From: Stutzerimonas stutzeri
Lineage (GTDB): Bacteria > Pseudomonadota > Gammaproteobacteria > Pseudomonadales > Pseudomonadaceae
DNA: 36,611 bases
Direction: 5' to 3'
Assembly: GCF_000935215.1 (NCBI RefSeq)
Contig: NZ_JXXD01000041.1
Location: 1 to 36,611, forward strand
The position numbers and the translations under genes are program-made. A model generated the notes under the pieces. The model saw nothing but the letters and a program-made list of their open reading frames with translations. It ran no database searches and was not told where the DNA came from. Numbering within the stretch: position 1 is the stretch's first letter; each line of letters opens with the position of its first letter. Below are positions 24,457 through 35,059 of the stretch, in pieces.

Positions 24457-25496
24457 GCAAGCGCCTACCCCTGATCGCCGGCGCTGCCGTTGCCGTACTG
24501 GTGGCCGGCTACTTTGGCCTGAGCGCCTACAGCAGCAGCCAGGCAGAAAAGCTGATCGAAGACTGGGTTTACGAGCACGAGCTTGAAGAAACCCTGCGTT
24601 GGAAGTCGGTTTCGTCCAGCCCCTTCGGCGGCCGCGTGACGATCTCCGAGCTGCAAGTGGAGGCCGGTGGACGCGAGCCAAGCCTGCAGGTGGCTGAGGT
24701 CATCATCAGCGACCGTTCCATCAACGACGAGCGGACCCGCTTGCGGCTGCGCTTCAATGGCGTCGAGGCCGACAACCGTGCCCTTAGCGGACTGAGCAGC
24801 CTCGGCGCGATGGCCGGCGGCGGCTTCGGCCGAGGCATGGCTAGCGCTCGCGGCTTCGAACCCGCACTGATCAGCGGCCTGGCCGAGCTCAAGCCCTACG
24901 ACGTCGAGATCTACGTGGACATCGATGACGATGCCGGCACCCTGGAGACAGAGCTGGCGGTCGATCTGCCAGAACTGTTCGATTCGCGTGTCAGCTACCG
25001 CCTGAGCAACCTGCGCGATTTGAATCGCAAGCTGCAGCGCCTGAGCGAAAGCTTCGGTGGCGACGACCGGGGGCAGTGGGCATTCATGAGCGAGCTGGGC
25101 GAGTTGGCATCGAGCGTCGAGCGCGCCGAATTGCAAAGCGCCTCGTTCAGCGTCAAGGATCGCGGCATGGCCGAGCGCAGCATTGCTCTGTATCAGCGCT
25201 ACAACACCCCGCTGAACCCCACCGAAGGCAGCGCCGAAAAACAGCGCAAGGCGCATTACGAGAAGGTCATTGAACAGACCGAAAAGGACTGCAGCCGTGA
25301 ATTCAAGGACCTGCCAAAGGGCATGGAAGACAGTTGCGAACTGCTCAGGAAGGCTCTACTCGGCGACGTCAGCGGCGTGGAGTTGAAGGTCGAGCCGAAG
25401 GACCGCGTGCGCCTGACGGATCTGGGCGACCTGCAGAACGGCCGCCGCAGCAAGCGCCTGCTGGACCGCCTGAACCCGCAACTCGACAGCATCTGA
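24453..25496 (+). CDS. Uncharacterised N-anchored periplasmic protein
   Basis: A 347-residue protein of unknown function. One hydrophobic segment (about residues 6-27, LIAGAAVAVLVAGYFGLSAY) after MSKR acts as a signal anchor, leaving the rest in the periplasm. The following text (SQAEKLIEDWVYEHELEETL, then WKSVSSSPFGGRVTISELQV) loosely recalls the start of YdgA/DUF945 or AsmA-like proteins, but the match is too weak to assign. A Gly/Met-rich patch lies near residue 120 and a Cys pair near 282 and 295. The start codon overlaps the previous stop as ATGA. A strong terminator follows 26 bases later, defining the operon end. Confidence 0.83.
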   Translation: MSKRLPLIAGAAVAVLVAGYFGLSAYSSSQAEKLIEDWVYEHELEETLRWKSVSSSPFGGRVTISELQVEAGGREPSLQVAEVIISDRSINDERTRLRLRFNGVEADNRALSGLSSLGAMAGGGFGRGMASARGFEPALISGLAELKPYDVEIYVDIDDDAGTLETELAVDLPELFDSRVSYRLSNLRDLNRKLQRLSESFGGDDRGQWAFMSELGELASSVERAELQSASFSVKDRGMAERSIALYQRYNTPLNPTEGSAEKQRKAHYEKVIEQTEKDCSREFKDLPKGMEDSCELLRKALLGDVSGVELKVEPKDRVRLTDLGDLQNGRRSKRLLDRLNPQLDSI

Positions 25497-25522
25497 TCGC
25501 TCGCTGATCGCGTCGCAGAAAG

Positions 25523-25546
25523 GCCGGGCAATTGCCCGGCTTTTTT
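25523..25546 (+). terminator. Intrinsic terminator of the envelope operon
   Basis: A 7-bp stem GCCGGGC/GCCCGGC (25523-25529/25534-25540), AATT loop and six T residues. Confidence 0.93.
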
Positions 25547-25646
25547 ACGTCCAGATCAAATGACTAACACCCGGTGCGATCACCGCCCACTGGGTAACCC
25601 ACCAAAACGCAACCCAAGTTGCTTCGCGTGGATATAAAGGCGACGT

Positions 25647-25735
25647 CCACCCTACGAGACTGCCACCTTGCGCGCAGCGCCGTAGGGTGGGCTTCAGCCC
25701 ACCGTTTGGTTGCTGGCGCGAGCTGAAGCCCTACG
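25647..25735. repeat. Intergenic inverted-repeat element (CGTAGGG module)
   Basis: CCACCCTACG (25647-25656) is the reverse complement of CGTAGGGTGG (25681-25690). The right copy continues into a self-complementary GGTGGGCT-TC-AGCCCACC hairpin (25686-25703), and GCTGAAGCCCTACG (25722-25735) is its inverted partner with three bases missing. This is the architecture of a REP-like, non-coding mobile repeat. The rest of the gap 25547-25803 shows no gene. Confidence 0.6.
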
Positions 25736-25805
25736 AAAGTGAAGACGATGCCTCCGCCACACCTGCCCGCAATCGGCTAAGCACCTGACCCTATCTCTGC
25801 AAAGC

Positions 25806-25829
25806 AAAACCGGGCCACAGGGGCCCGGT
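25806..25829 (-). terminator. Terminator of the acyl-CoA dehydrogenase operon
   Basis: An 8-bp stem ACCGGGCC/GGCCCGGT (25809-25816/25822-25829), 5-base loop; on the minus strand it runs into TTTTGCTTT. It lies 21 bases past the last stop of the operon. Confidence 0.85.
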
Positions 25830-25849
25830 CGTGTGTCGCGATTGGCGCG

Positions 25850-26992
25850 TCACGCCACCTGCATCAACTTGGCATAGGCCTTCAGGTGATGATCATCGTC
25901 CCCAAACTGGTGGGCGATCATCACCAGGCGCTTGGCGTGGTGGGCGAGGTTGTATTCCCAGGTCATGCCGATTCCGCCGTGCAGCTGGATCGCCTCTTCA
26001 GCCACCTTTCGCGCGGCGCGGGCGCAGATGTATTTGGCGGCGGCGATGATGCGGCGGCGGTCGTCGTTGTCTTCGCCGTCGGCGAAGGTCGCGGCGAGGA
26101 TCGCCATGCTGGTGGCCTGCTCCAGCTCGGTCTGCATGTCCACCATGCGGTGCTGCAGCACCTGGAACTTGCCGATCGGTACGCCGAATTGCTTGCGCGT
26201 CTTCAGGTAATCCAGGGTCAGCTTGCAGGCTTCGTCCATGCTGCCCAGCGCATCGGCGCACTGCGCGGCGATGGCGCGGCCCTGCTGATAACGCAGCGCG
26301 GGCAGCGCATTACCAATCTCGCCAAGCACGGCGTCAGCACCGACCTGCACGTTGTCGAGGAACAGCTCGCAGCCCTTGCGCCCGTCGATGGTCGGGTAGA
26401 CGCGGCGACTGATGCCTTGAGCATTCGGATCGACCAGGAACAGGCTGATGCCGGCTTCGTCGCGACTGTCGCCAGCGGTGCGCGCGGAGACGATGATCTG
26501 CCCGGCGCTGTGTCCACCGATGACAACTGCCTTGCGTCCGGACAGGCGATACCCGCCGTCGACCGCCTCAGCCTTGGTCTGCACATCGTTGAGGTTGTAG
26601 TGGCTCTGCGGCTCGTCGAGCGCCACCGCCAGTTGCAGCGAACCGGCCGCCACCTGCGGCAGCAGCTCCTCCTTCTGCGCGTCACTGCCCAAATGGGTGA
26701 GCAGTCCGCCACCGAAGATCACCGATTGCAGGTAAGGTTCGAGCGTCAGCCCGCGGCCCAGCTCGGTCATCACCAGCATGGTTTCCACGCCGCCGCCGCC
26801 AAAGCCGCCAATCTCTTCGGAGAACGGCACGGCGGTCAGGCCCAGCTCACCCAGCTGCCCCCAGAACTCGGACGAGAAGCCCAGTTCCGACTCGCTGAAT
26901 TTCTCGCGCTGCTCGAACGGGTAGGCGTCGCGCACCAGGCGCGCCGCGGTGTCTTGCAGCATTTGCTGCTCTTCAGTCAGTTTGAAGTCCAT
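25850..26992 (-). CDS. Acyl-CoA dehydrogenase, PimD-like (small subunit type)
   Basis: A 380-residue flavoprotein-family member that would oxidise acyl-CoA to 2-enoyl-CoA. It keeps the C-terminal FAD motif QLHGGIGMTWEY (near residue 345) but lacks the mid-domain YSEPGAGSD-type substrate/flavin motif, having LDEPQSHYNL instead. It also has no Tyr-Glu-Gly catalytic base segment near the C-terminus. These gaps are filled by the neighbouring dehydrogenase, which has the opposite pattern, as in heteromeric alpha2beta2 acyl-CoA dehydrogenases and PimC/PimD pairs. It is the last gene of the operon, 12 bases after its partner, and is followed by a terminator. The substrate could be a dicarboxylic or other functionalised acyl-CoA. 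Confidence 0.87.
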   Translation of the reverse strand: MDFKLTEEQQMLQDTAARLVRDAYPFEQREKFSESELGFSSEFWGQLGELGLTAVPFSEEIGGFGGGGVETMLVMTELGRGLTLEPYLQSVIFGGGLLTHLGSDAQKEELLPQVAAGSLQLAVALDEPQSHYNLNDVQTKAEAVDGGYRLSGRKAVVIGGHSAGQIIVSARTAGDSRDEAGISLFLVDPNAQGISRRVYPTIDGRKGCELFLDNVQVGADAVLGEIGNALPALRYQQGRAIAAQCADALGSMDEACKLTLDYLKTRKQFGVPIGKFQVLQHRMVDMQTELEQATSMAILAATFADGEDNDDRRRIIAAAKYICARAARKVAEEAIQLHGGIGMTWEYNLAHHAKRLVMIAHQFGDDDHHLKAYAKLMQVA

Positions 26993-27004
26993 TGCGGTGC
27001 CCCC

Positions 27005-28201
27005 TTACAGCTCGAGAATCATCTTCGAGACGATGTTCTTCTGGATTTCGTTGGAGCCGCCGAAGATCGACAGCTTGCGCATGTTGAAGTAGTCGCCGGC
27101 CAGCGACGCGCTGTAGTCGGCGTGCAGGAGCTCGCCGTCGTAGTCCAGCTGCATTTCCTCTTCGAGGAACGGCAACGCGTAAGGGCCGATGACCTTGCGC
27201 AACAGGTGAGTGATCGCCTGGCGAATCTCGGTGCCCTTGACCTTGAGAATCGAGGACTCGGCACCGGGCACGCCGCCTTCCTTCGCCGCGGCGAGGATGC
27301 GCAGGGTGCTCATCTCGATGGCCATCAGCTGCATTTCCACTTCCGCGACCTGGGCGCGGAACAGCGGGTCTTCGAGCATCGGCTTGCCGTCGCAGACTTC
27401 CTTCATCGCGATGCGCTTCAGATGCGCCAACACCGCCTTGGACGAGCCGATGCCGGCCAGGCCCGTACGCTCGTGGGTCAGCAGATACTTGGCGCATGTC
27501 CAGCCCTGGTTTTCCTCGCCGACGAGGTTTTCCACCGGCACGCGGACGTTGTCGAAGAAGACTTCGTTGACCTCGTGGTCGCCGTCCAGAGTGATGATCG
27601 GCCGCACGCTGATGCCCGGGCTCTTCATGTCGATCAGGAGGAAGCTGATGCCGCGCTGCTGCTGGGCTTCGGGGTCGGTGCGCACCAGACAGAAGATCAT
27701 GTTGGCGTGCTGGCCGAGGGTGGTCCAGGTCTTCTGGCCGTTGACCACGTAGTGGTCGCCGGCGCGCACGGCGCGGGTCTTCAAGCTCGCCAGGTCAGAG
27801 CCGGCACCCGGCTCGGAATAGCCCTGGCACCACCAGTCCTCGCCAGAAAGAATGCGCGGCAGGTAATGGTCGATCTGCTGCTGGGTGCCGAACTTGATGA
27901 TCACCGGGGCGACCATGTTGACGCCAAAGGGCACGGTACGCGGCGCGCCGAAGGCCGAGCATTCCTCGTCGAAGATGTGCTTCTCAACCGGGCCCCAGGT
28001 GGTGCCGCCCAGTTCCACCGGCCAGCCCGGCGCGTACCAGCCGCGCTTGACCAGAATCTGCTGCCAGCGCTCGTGATCCTGCTTGGACATGTGCTTGCCG
28101 AGCTTGACCTTGGCGGCGATGTCCGCCGGCAGCTCGCTTTTCAGGAAGGCGCGCACTTCATCGCGAAAGGCGAGCTCTTCGGCCGTGTAGTTGACGTTCA
28201 T
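27005..28201 (-). CDS. Acyl-CoA dehydrogenase, PimC-like (large subunit type)
   Basis: A 398-residue acyl-CoA dehydrogenase. It holds the flavin/substrate motif WWCQGYSEPGAGSDLASL (near residue 125) and GQKTWTTLGQHAN, but lacks the QxHGGxG motif seen in its neighbour; the usual catalytic YEG reads FGG in SIFGGSNEIQKNI. The start at 28201 (MNVNYTAEELAFRDEVRAFL) follows AGGAC at good spacing; a 69-residue upstream extension overlaps the preceding gene and is rejected. The order FadB-like, this gene, second dehydrogenase matches pimF-pimC-pimD of dicarboxylate beta-oxidation. It probably pairs with the next protein into one enzyme. Confidence 0.89.
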   Translation of the reverse strand: MNVNYTAEELAFRDEVRAFLKSELPADIAAKVKLGKHMSKQDHERWQQILVKRGWYAPGWPVELGGTTWGPVEKHIFDEECSAFGAPRTVPFGVNMVAPVIIKFGTQQQIDHYLPRILSGEDWWCQGYSEPGAGSDLASLKTRAVRAGDHYVVNGQKTWTTLGQHANMIFCLVRTDPEAQQQRGISFLLIDMKSPGISVRPIITLDGDHEVNEVFFDNVRVPVENLVGEENQGWTCAKYLLTHERTGLAGIGSSKAVLAHLKRIAMKEVCDGKPMLEDPLFRAQVAEVEMQLMAIEMSTLRILAAAKEGGVPGAESSILKVKGTEIRQAITHLLRKVIGPYALPFLEEEMQLDYDGELLHADYSASLAGDYFNMRKLSIFGGSNEIQKNIVSKMILEL

Positions 28202-28244
28202 GGGAAAGTCCTCATGCTGCGTTCGGTTTGCAGGCGGGCGGCAC

Positions 28245-30350
<2,106 letters not shown>

Positions 30351-30366
30351 GACTGGCCTCCGCTGA

Positions 30367-30396
30367 GTGAAATGCTGATTGGAATTGTAATTTCAC
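30367..30396. promoter_or_regulatory. Inverted repeat upstream of the beta-oxidation operon
   Basis: GTGAAAT-N16-ATTTCAC, a perfect 7-bp inverted repeat 17-46 bases before the start codon. It could be a repressor site or a leader hairpin. The remaining DNA to 30584 holds nothing else I can identify. Confidence 0.4.
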
Positions 30397-30584
30397 GGAA
30401 TCATGTTTCGCACAGCAGAATAAAGGAGTCACGTTACGCATGTCGATAGGCCGGCATTGCCCAGCAATCAGGCGGGGCAAAGGCGCGTAATGCGCGTCAG
30501 CGCTTGATATTGCCGGCAGCCGGACCGGCGTCGGACAGCACTATCAGTCAGAGGAATGTCGCCGCCAAAGCGGGCGCGGCGGCT

Positions 30585-31817
30585 TCAGCCGGAAACGGCA
30601 TGCCGCGGGGCGCGAGCGAGCAGGTCGGGGTCGATACGCAGCAAACGCACCGTCCGCTCGCCGGAAAGGGAGGCGGGCTCGCCGCCTTCCGGCAGATCGA
30701 TCAGCAGGCGCGTCAGGTTGAGCACCAGCGCTTCGCGGCTGAGTGCGCCGGCGCCCAGGGCGTAGTAGGCCGCGATCACCTGGCGCAACTCCAGCGGCAG
30801 CGCCCATTGCGCGCGCAACGCCGAGCCAAAGCCTGCGGCCCGTTCCCGCAGGCAACGCTGAAGACTCGACTCATCCAGCTCGCCGCCACTGTCGAGCCAG
30901 TCCTGCAGGCTGCGTAATAGCGCCAGCTCACCGATGTTCCTCAGCAGGCCGGCGCTGAAGCAGAGCTCTCTGTCCAGCTTCAGCTGCCGCGCCAACCAGC
31001 TGGCCAGGCGTGCAGTGCGCAGCGCCTGCGCGCCAAGCTGCGCACCCAGTTCGGCCAGACGTGGCTCGATCAGCCGGGCGTTGTGCTGCAGCGCCAGCTC
31101 GGTCACCAGCTGGAGACTGCGCGCAGCGCCGAGCCGGCGCTGTGCCTCGCCCAGGCTGAGGCATGGTGCGGCCTGTTGCGTGCCGCTGCTGGCGACGCTG
31201 ATCAGCCGCGCGGTCACCTGCGGGTCGCGGGCCAACAGCTCTTCGAGCTCGGCGAAATCCTGATCACCGCTCTGCAGACGCTGCAGTGCCACCAGCACCC
31301 CCTCCTGCAGCGGCGCGCCGCGGTTATGCGGGCGCATGCGCTCAAGAAAACTGTCCACGCTGTCTGTCGATGCGGGCGTCGTTATCCCTGCACGACCGGC
31401 CGAACGCGGCAACAGTTTGTCCAGGCGCTGGCGCAAGTCGTCGAGATCATAGGGTTTGCCCAGGTAGGCGGCGGGTGCCAACGGCAGCACGGTGCGTACG
31501 CTGGCGGTATCGGTGCGCGCGCTGATCAGCACGCAGGGCAGGCGCTGGGTCGGACCGTGGCGACGCAGTTCGCGCAGCAGTTGGCGGCCATCAAGGCCAT
31601 CCAGCTCACCATCGACAATCAACAGGCTGGGCACCTGACGCTTGCACAGTTCCAGCGCGGCATGCCCATCGGCCGCTGGCTGCACGCGCATACCGGGGCG
31701 CAGTTCGCGCACCAGCTGACAAAGCTGATCCGCGCGCCAGGGCTCGTTGTAGGCAACCAGAACGAATGAAACTTGGGCGGAGATGCTCACTGCACTGCTC
31801 GCTGGAGATGTCACCAC
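30585..31817 (-). CDS. Response-regulator receiver protein with HDOD output domain
   Basis: A 410-residue signalling protein. The N-terminal receiver domain (about 15-137) keeps the phospho-acceptor Asp69 (LLIVDGELDG) and the Lys of YLGKPYDL, but the acidic pocket after strand 1 is AYNE rather than the usual VDDE type, so phosphorylation may be weak or absent. The C-terminal half (about 165-365) is an HDOD domain, related to HD hydrolases without their metal ligands, with FSAGLLRNIGELALL. HDOD proteins take part in signalling, often linked to motility, biofilm or second messengers. The start is a GTG at 31817 with a poor ribosome site; an internal GTG about 9 codons on is possible. It appears to be a single-gene unit with no histidine kinase nearby. 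Confidence 0.87.
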   Translation of the reverse strand: MVTSPASSAVSISAQVSFVLVAYNEPWRADQLCQLVRELRPGMRVQPAADGHAALELCKRQVPSLLIVDGELDGLDGRQLLRELRRHGPTQRLPCVLISARTDTASVRTVLPLAPAAYLGKPYDLDDLRQRLDKLLPRSAGRAGITTPASTDSVDSFLERMRPHNRGAPLQEGVLVALQRLQSGDQDFAELEELLARDPQVTARLISVASSGTQQAAPCLSLGEAQRRLGAARSLQLVTELALQHNARLIEPRLAELGAQLGAQALRTARLASWLARQLKLDRELCFSAGLLRNIGELALLRSLQDWLDSGGELDESSLQRCLRERAAGFGSALRAQWALPLELRQVIAAYYALGAGALSREALVLNLTRLLIDLPEGGEPASLSGERTVRLLRIDPDLLARAPRHAVSG

Positions 31818-31944
31818 AGCCTAGCGACGGTGTAGGTAGATGGCGAAAGATCCTTGAGGGGGTCGCGCCAGTGGGGGCGCGATTCTGCACTGACCTATAG
31901 CAAACAGCCAGCCTCGGCCCCTGAGGCCAGCTGTCGCAGGTGGC

Positions 31945-33393
31945 TCAGATGCCCATGCAGAGATACTTGATCTCTAGGTAATCCTCAATGCCGTACTTCG
32001 AGCCCTCGCGGCCGAGACCGGAGGACTTCACGCCGCCGAACGGCGCCACTTCAGTAGAGATCAGCCCGGTATTGATGCCGACCATGCCGTACTCCAGCGC
32101 CTCGGCGACGCGGAACACCCGGCCCAGATCGCGCGCGTAGAAGTAGGAGGCCAGGCCGAACTCGGTGTCGTTGGCCTTGGCGATCGCATCGGCCTCGTCC
32201 TTGAAGCGGAACAGCGGCGCCAACGGGCCGAAGGTCTCTTCCTTGGCCACCTTGGCGCTGTCCGGCACGTCGACCAGCACGGTCGGTTCGAAATAACTGC
32301 CGCCAAGCGCATGGGCCTGGCCGCCCGCCACCAGTCGCGCGCCCTGGGCGACGGCATCCTCGATATGCTCGCGGACCTTGGCGGCAGCGCGATCATCGAT
32401 CAGCGGGCCGAGATCCGTGCCCTCCTCCAGGCCATTACCGACCCGCAGCCTGGCCACCGCCGCCTGAAACTTCTCGGCGAAGGCGTCATACACGCCATCC
32501 TGCACATAGATGCGATTGACGCAGACACAGGTCTGCCCGGCATTGCGATACTTGGACTGCACGGCACCCTTCACCGCCTCGTCCAGATCGGCGTCGTCGA
32601 AGACGATGAATGGCGCATTGCCGCCCAGCTCGAGGGACACCTTCTTGATCCCCGGCGCGCACTGCTCCATAAGCTTGGCACCCACTTCGGTGGAGCCGGT
32701 GAAGGAAATCTTGCGGACCTTGGGGTTGGCGGTCAGCTCGTTGCCGATGTCGCCGGCCGAGCCGGTGACCACGCTGAGCACGCCCTTGGGAATCCCGGCG
32801 CGTTCGGCCAGCTCGACCATCGCCAGTGCCGAGAACGGCGTCTGCGAAGCGGGTTTGATCACCATGGTGCAGCCAGCTGCGAGTGCCGGGCCGGCCTTGC
32901 GGGTGATCATTGCTGCCGGGAAATTCCACGGGGTGATCGCCGCGGTCACGCCGATCGGCTGCTTGATGACGATGATGCGTTTGTCTTTCTGATGGCCGGG
33001 AATGGTATCGCCGTAGATGCGCTTGGCTTCCTCGGCGAACCACTCGATGAAGGAGGCGGCGTAGGCGATCTCGCCCTTGGCCTCGGCCAGCGGCTTGCCC
33101 TGCTCCAGGGTCATCAGGCGGCCAAGGTCGTCCTGGTTCTCCATCAAAAGCTCGAACCAGCGGCGCAGCTTCTGCGAACGCTCCTTGGCGGTCAGATCAC
33201 GCCAGGCCGGCAACGCACGCTCGGCGGCATCGACGGCGCGACAGGTTTCCGCGGCGCCCATCTTCGGCACCGTGCCAAGCGTTTCGCCGGTGGCCGGGTT
33301 GTTCACGCTGATGGTCTGGCCGCTGTCGGCATCGACCCAGGCGCCATCGATATAGGCCTGCTGACGGAACAGAGCGGTGTCTTTGAGTTGCAT
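31945..33393 (-). CDS. gabD: Succinate-semialdehyde dehydrogenase (NADP+)
   Basis: Oxidises succinate semialdehyde to succinate in GABA degradation. The 482 residues equal E. coli GabD in length. It has PWNFPAAMITRKAGPALAAG, the NAD(P) segment FTGSTEVGAKLM, the catalytic Glu in LELGGNAPFIVFDDADLDEA and the catalytic Cys in NAGQTCVCVNR, and ends GREGSKYGIEDYLEIKYLC. The Lys-Pro-Ala-Ser cofactor segment fits GabD-type enzymes. The start at 33393 has GAGGAG; the 69-codon extension to 33603 is rejected. The expected gabT aminotransferase is not adjacent. A glutarate semialdehyde or other aldehyde role (DavD-like) is a fair alternative. Confidence 0.92.
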   Translation of the reverse strand: MQLKDTALFRQQAYIDGAWVDADSGQTISVNNPATGETLGTVPKMGAAETCRAVDAAERALPAWRDLTAKERSQKLRRWFELLMENQDDLGRLMTLEQGKPLAEAKGEIAYAASFIEWFAEEAKRIYGDTIPGHQKDKRIIVIKQPIGVTAAITPWNFPAAMITRKAGPALAAGCTMVIKPASQTPFSALAMVELAERAGIPKGVLSVVTGSAGDIGNELTANPKVRKISFTGSTEVGAKLMEQCAPGIKKVSLELGGNAPFIVFDDADLDEAVKGAVQSKYRNAGQTCVCVNRIYVQDGVYDAFAEKFQAAVARLRVGNGLEEGTDLGPLIDDRAAAKVREHIEDAVAQGARLVAGGQAHALGGSYFEPTVLVDVPDSAKVAKEETFGPLAPLFRFKDEADAIAKANDTEFGLASYFYARDLGRVFRVAEALEYGMVGINTGLISTEVAPFGGVKSSGLGREGSKYGIEDYLEIKYLCMGI

Positions 33394-33694
33394 GGCAGTC
33401 TCCTCGGGCATCGTAGCGGCAGGCCCGCTGCGGAAAGTTTGGCTGATACGACGATCATCTGAACCGTCCTTCGCCGCCCGGTTCCTGTCGCCGCATTGCA
33501 CTGCGAACGGCCATGCTAGGACCGCAGCCACTGGCCCGGCAAGCTCATGACGCATGACGTTGTCGCGCCATTGACCAGCCTGATACATCGCACGGCCTGT
33601 CACGCCTTGTTACCCAAACCCTACTACTGGCCGGGGTATAGTTGCGCGCGAGCGGCCTCGGCCGCCGATAACCAAGGATCGATAAGGAGTTACC
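33394..33694. other. Divergent control region between gabD and the cytochrome c' gene
   Basis: No credible gene. It should hold promoters for both genes. TATAGT at 33637-33642 is a plausible -10 for the cytochrome gene but lacks a good -35. TGAT-N6-ATCA near 33442-33455 resembles an FNR-type site but has six rather than four central bases. No strong call is possible. Confidence 0.4.
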
Positions 33695-34159
33695 GTGAAA
33701 GCATTGATGACAGGCGCCGTGGCCGCCGCCCTGCTGGCCAGCACTGCCGTCCAGGCGCAGATGAAGCCGGAAGAGATGGTCGAAACCCGCCAGGCCGGCT
33801 ACCAGTTCATGTCCTGGAACATGGGCAAGATCAAGGCCCAGGTAGTCGATGGCAAGGAGCCCTACGACCAGGCCAAGGTAGCTGCCGCTGCCAATGCCAT
33901 CGCCGCCATCGCAAACTCCGGCATGGGCAGCCTGTACAGCCCGGACACCACCACCGAACAGCTGGGCAAGACGACTCGCCTGAAGCCTGAGTTCTTCCAG
34001 AATCTCGACGAAGCTGGGCGCATCGGTCGCGACTTCACCGCCGCCGCCAACCAGCTCGCCAAGGTCGCAGCGGAAGGCGACCAAGCCGCGATCAAGAAGG
34101 CCTTCGGCGATGTCGGCGGCAGCTGCAAGTCCTGCCACGACAAGTTCCGCGCCGACTGA
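33695..34159 (+). CDS. Cytochrome c'
   Basis: A periplasmic c-type cytochrome of the four-helix-bundle class that binds NO and is found in denitrifiers and phototrophs. The 154-residue precursor has a signal peptide (1 to about 21, ending VQAQ) and the C-terminal heme motif C144-K-S-C147-H148 in the family position. The helix-1 text MVETRQAGYQFMSWNMGKIK fits cytochrome c'. The start is GTG at 33695, with AAGGAG 7-8 bases upstream. It is convergent with a cytochrome b561 gene, and such pairs are common in pseudomonads. The role is probably NO tolerance or electron transfer. Confidence 0.92.
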   Translation: MKALMTGAVAAALLASTAVQAQMKPEEMVETRQAGYQFMSWNMGKIKAQVVDGKEPYDQAKVAAAANAIAAIANSGMGSLYSPDTTTEQLGKTTRLKPEFFQNLDEAGRIGRDFTAAANQLAKVAAEGDQAAIKKAFGDVGGSCKSCHDKFRAD

Positions 34160-34168
34160 CCCGTCGCA

Positions 34169-34196
34169 GCCAGCCGACACCAACCCGTCGGCTGGC
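34169..34196. terminator. Hairpin between the convergent cytochrome genes
   Basis: A 10-bp perfect stem GCCAGCCGAC/GTCGGCTGGC with an 8-base loop, between both stop codons. There is no real U-tract in either direction, so it may work as a weak bidirectional terminator. Confidence 0.55.
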
Positions 34197-34892
34197 TTAC
34201 CAGTCCAGGCTCGGTGCGACCGCGGCGGGTTCCGGCTCCAGCCAATCCCCTACCGCTTGCACACCCCATACGCAAGCCGCACCCAGCGCAATCGCCAGCA
34301 CCGCCGCAAACAGCGAACCACCGCGGGCATCCTGCTGGGTCGGGTGCTCACGCTGCGTTCTTCCTGCAATCATCGCGCGCACCAGCGGACGGCGCATCAC
34401 CAGCGTGTAATAGATGATGGCCCCGATGTGCATGCCGATCAGCACCAGCAGCAGCCACTTTGCCTGCCGATGCAGGCCGCTCAGCGCGCTGCCGGTTTCG
34501 CTGCTGACCAACGTATAAAGCGGGCCCTGGAAGGCGATGTCATCGGTTGCCATCAAGCCGCTGGTCACCTGAAAGCTCACCAGCAGTAGCATGGCCAGCA
34601 CCGAAAAAGCACCGAGCGGGTTGTGCCCGGCCTCGCGCCAGTTGCCCTGCAGATAATCCTTCACACCGACGGTTGCCGCGAAGATCCGCGACCAGCGTGC
34701 GTAGGTCGACCCGACGAAGCCCCACACCAGACGAAATACCAGCAGCCCCAGCACCAGCAGACCGAGCCGGCCATGCCAGGGCATCAGATTGCCGCCCACC
34801 CAGCCGGTGACGACGGCTGCGATCACCGTCCCGGCGAACAACCAGTGAAACAGCCGCAGCGGCGCATCCCAGAGTTTGATATGGCCCGACAT
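34197..34892 (-). CDS. Cytochrome b561-type di-heme membrane protein
   Basis: An inner-membrane b-type cytochrome of about 231 residues that carries electrons between the quinone pool and periplasmic partners. Four main hydrophobic segments carry the expected His ligands: [15 protein letters not shown] in segment 1, [20 protein letters not shown] in segment 2, and the pair in [27 protein letters not shown] after segment 2 is typical of the Ni/Fe-hydrogenase-type b561 family (PF01292). The start at 34892 is preferred over an ATG two codons upstream because GAGGGG is 6 bases from it. It faces the cytochrome c' gene, a probable electron-transfer partner. Confidence 0.9.
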   Translation of the reverse strand: MSGHIKLWDAPLRLFHWLFAGTVIAAVVTGWVGGNLMPWHGRLGLLVLGLLVFRLVWGFVGSTYARWSRIFAATVGVKDYLQGNWREAGHNPLGAFSVLAMLLLVSFQVTSGLMATDDIAFQGPLYTLVSSETGSALSGLHRQAKWLLLVLIGMHIGAIIYYTLVMRRPLVRAMIAGRTQREHPTQQDARGGSLFAAVLAIALGAACVWGVQAVGDWLEPEPAAVAPSLDW

Positions 34893-35017
34893 CTCCATCC
34901 CCTCGCCATCCGAACACCCACGGCCCCCGGCCGCGACACGCAAGGGTACCAGCCGGCCCGGTGACAGGCAGCTGCGAAAAAGCCGCACCTGGGCGTATCC
35001 GCCCGGCCGCACCAGCA

Positions 35018-35046
35018 TGGACGCCCGTTAACGACATGCGTATGAT
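35018..35046 (+). promoter_or_regulatory. Promoter of tRNA-Arg
   Basis: TGGACG (35018-35023), 17 bases, TATGAT (35041-35046). This predicts a start about 7 bases before the tRNA 5' end. Confidence 0.65.
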
Positions 35047-35059
35047 TGCGCCCCGCAAC

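Noticed and set aside
33442..33455. FNR/ANR box upstream of gabD (TGAT-N6-ATCA)
   Set aside because: The centre has six bases instead of four, and the outer T and A are missing.
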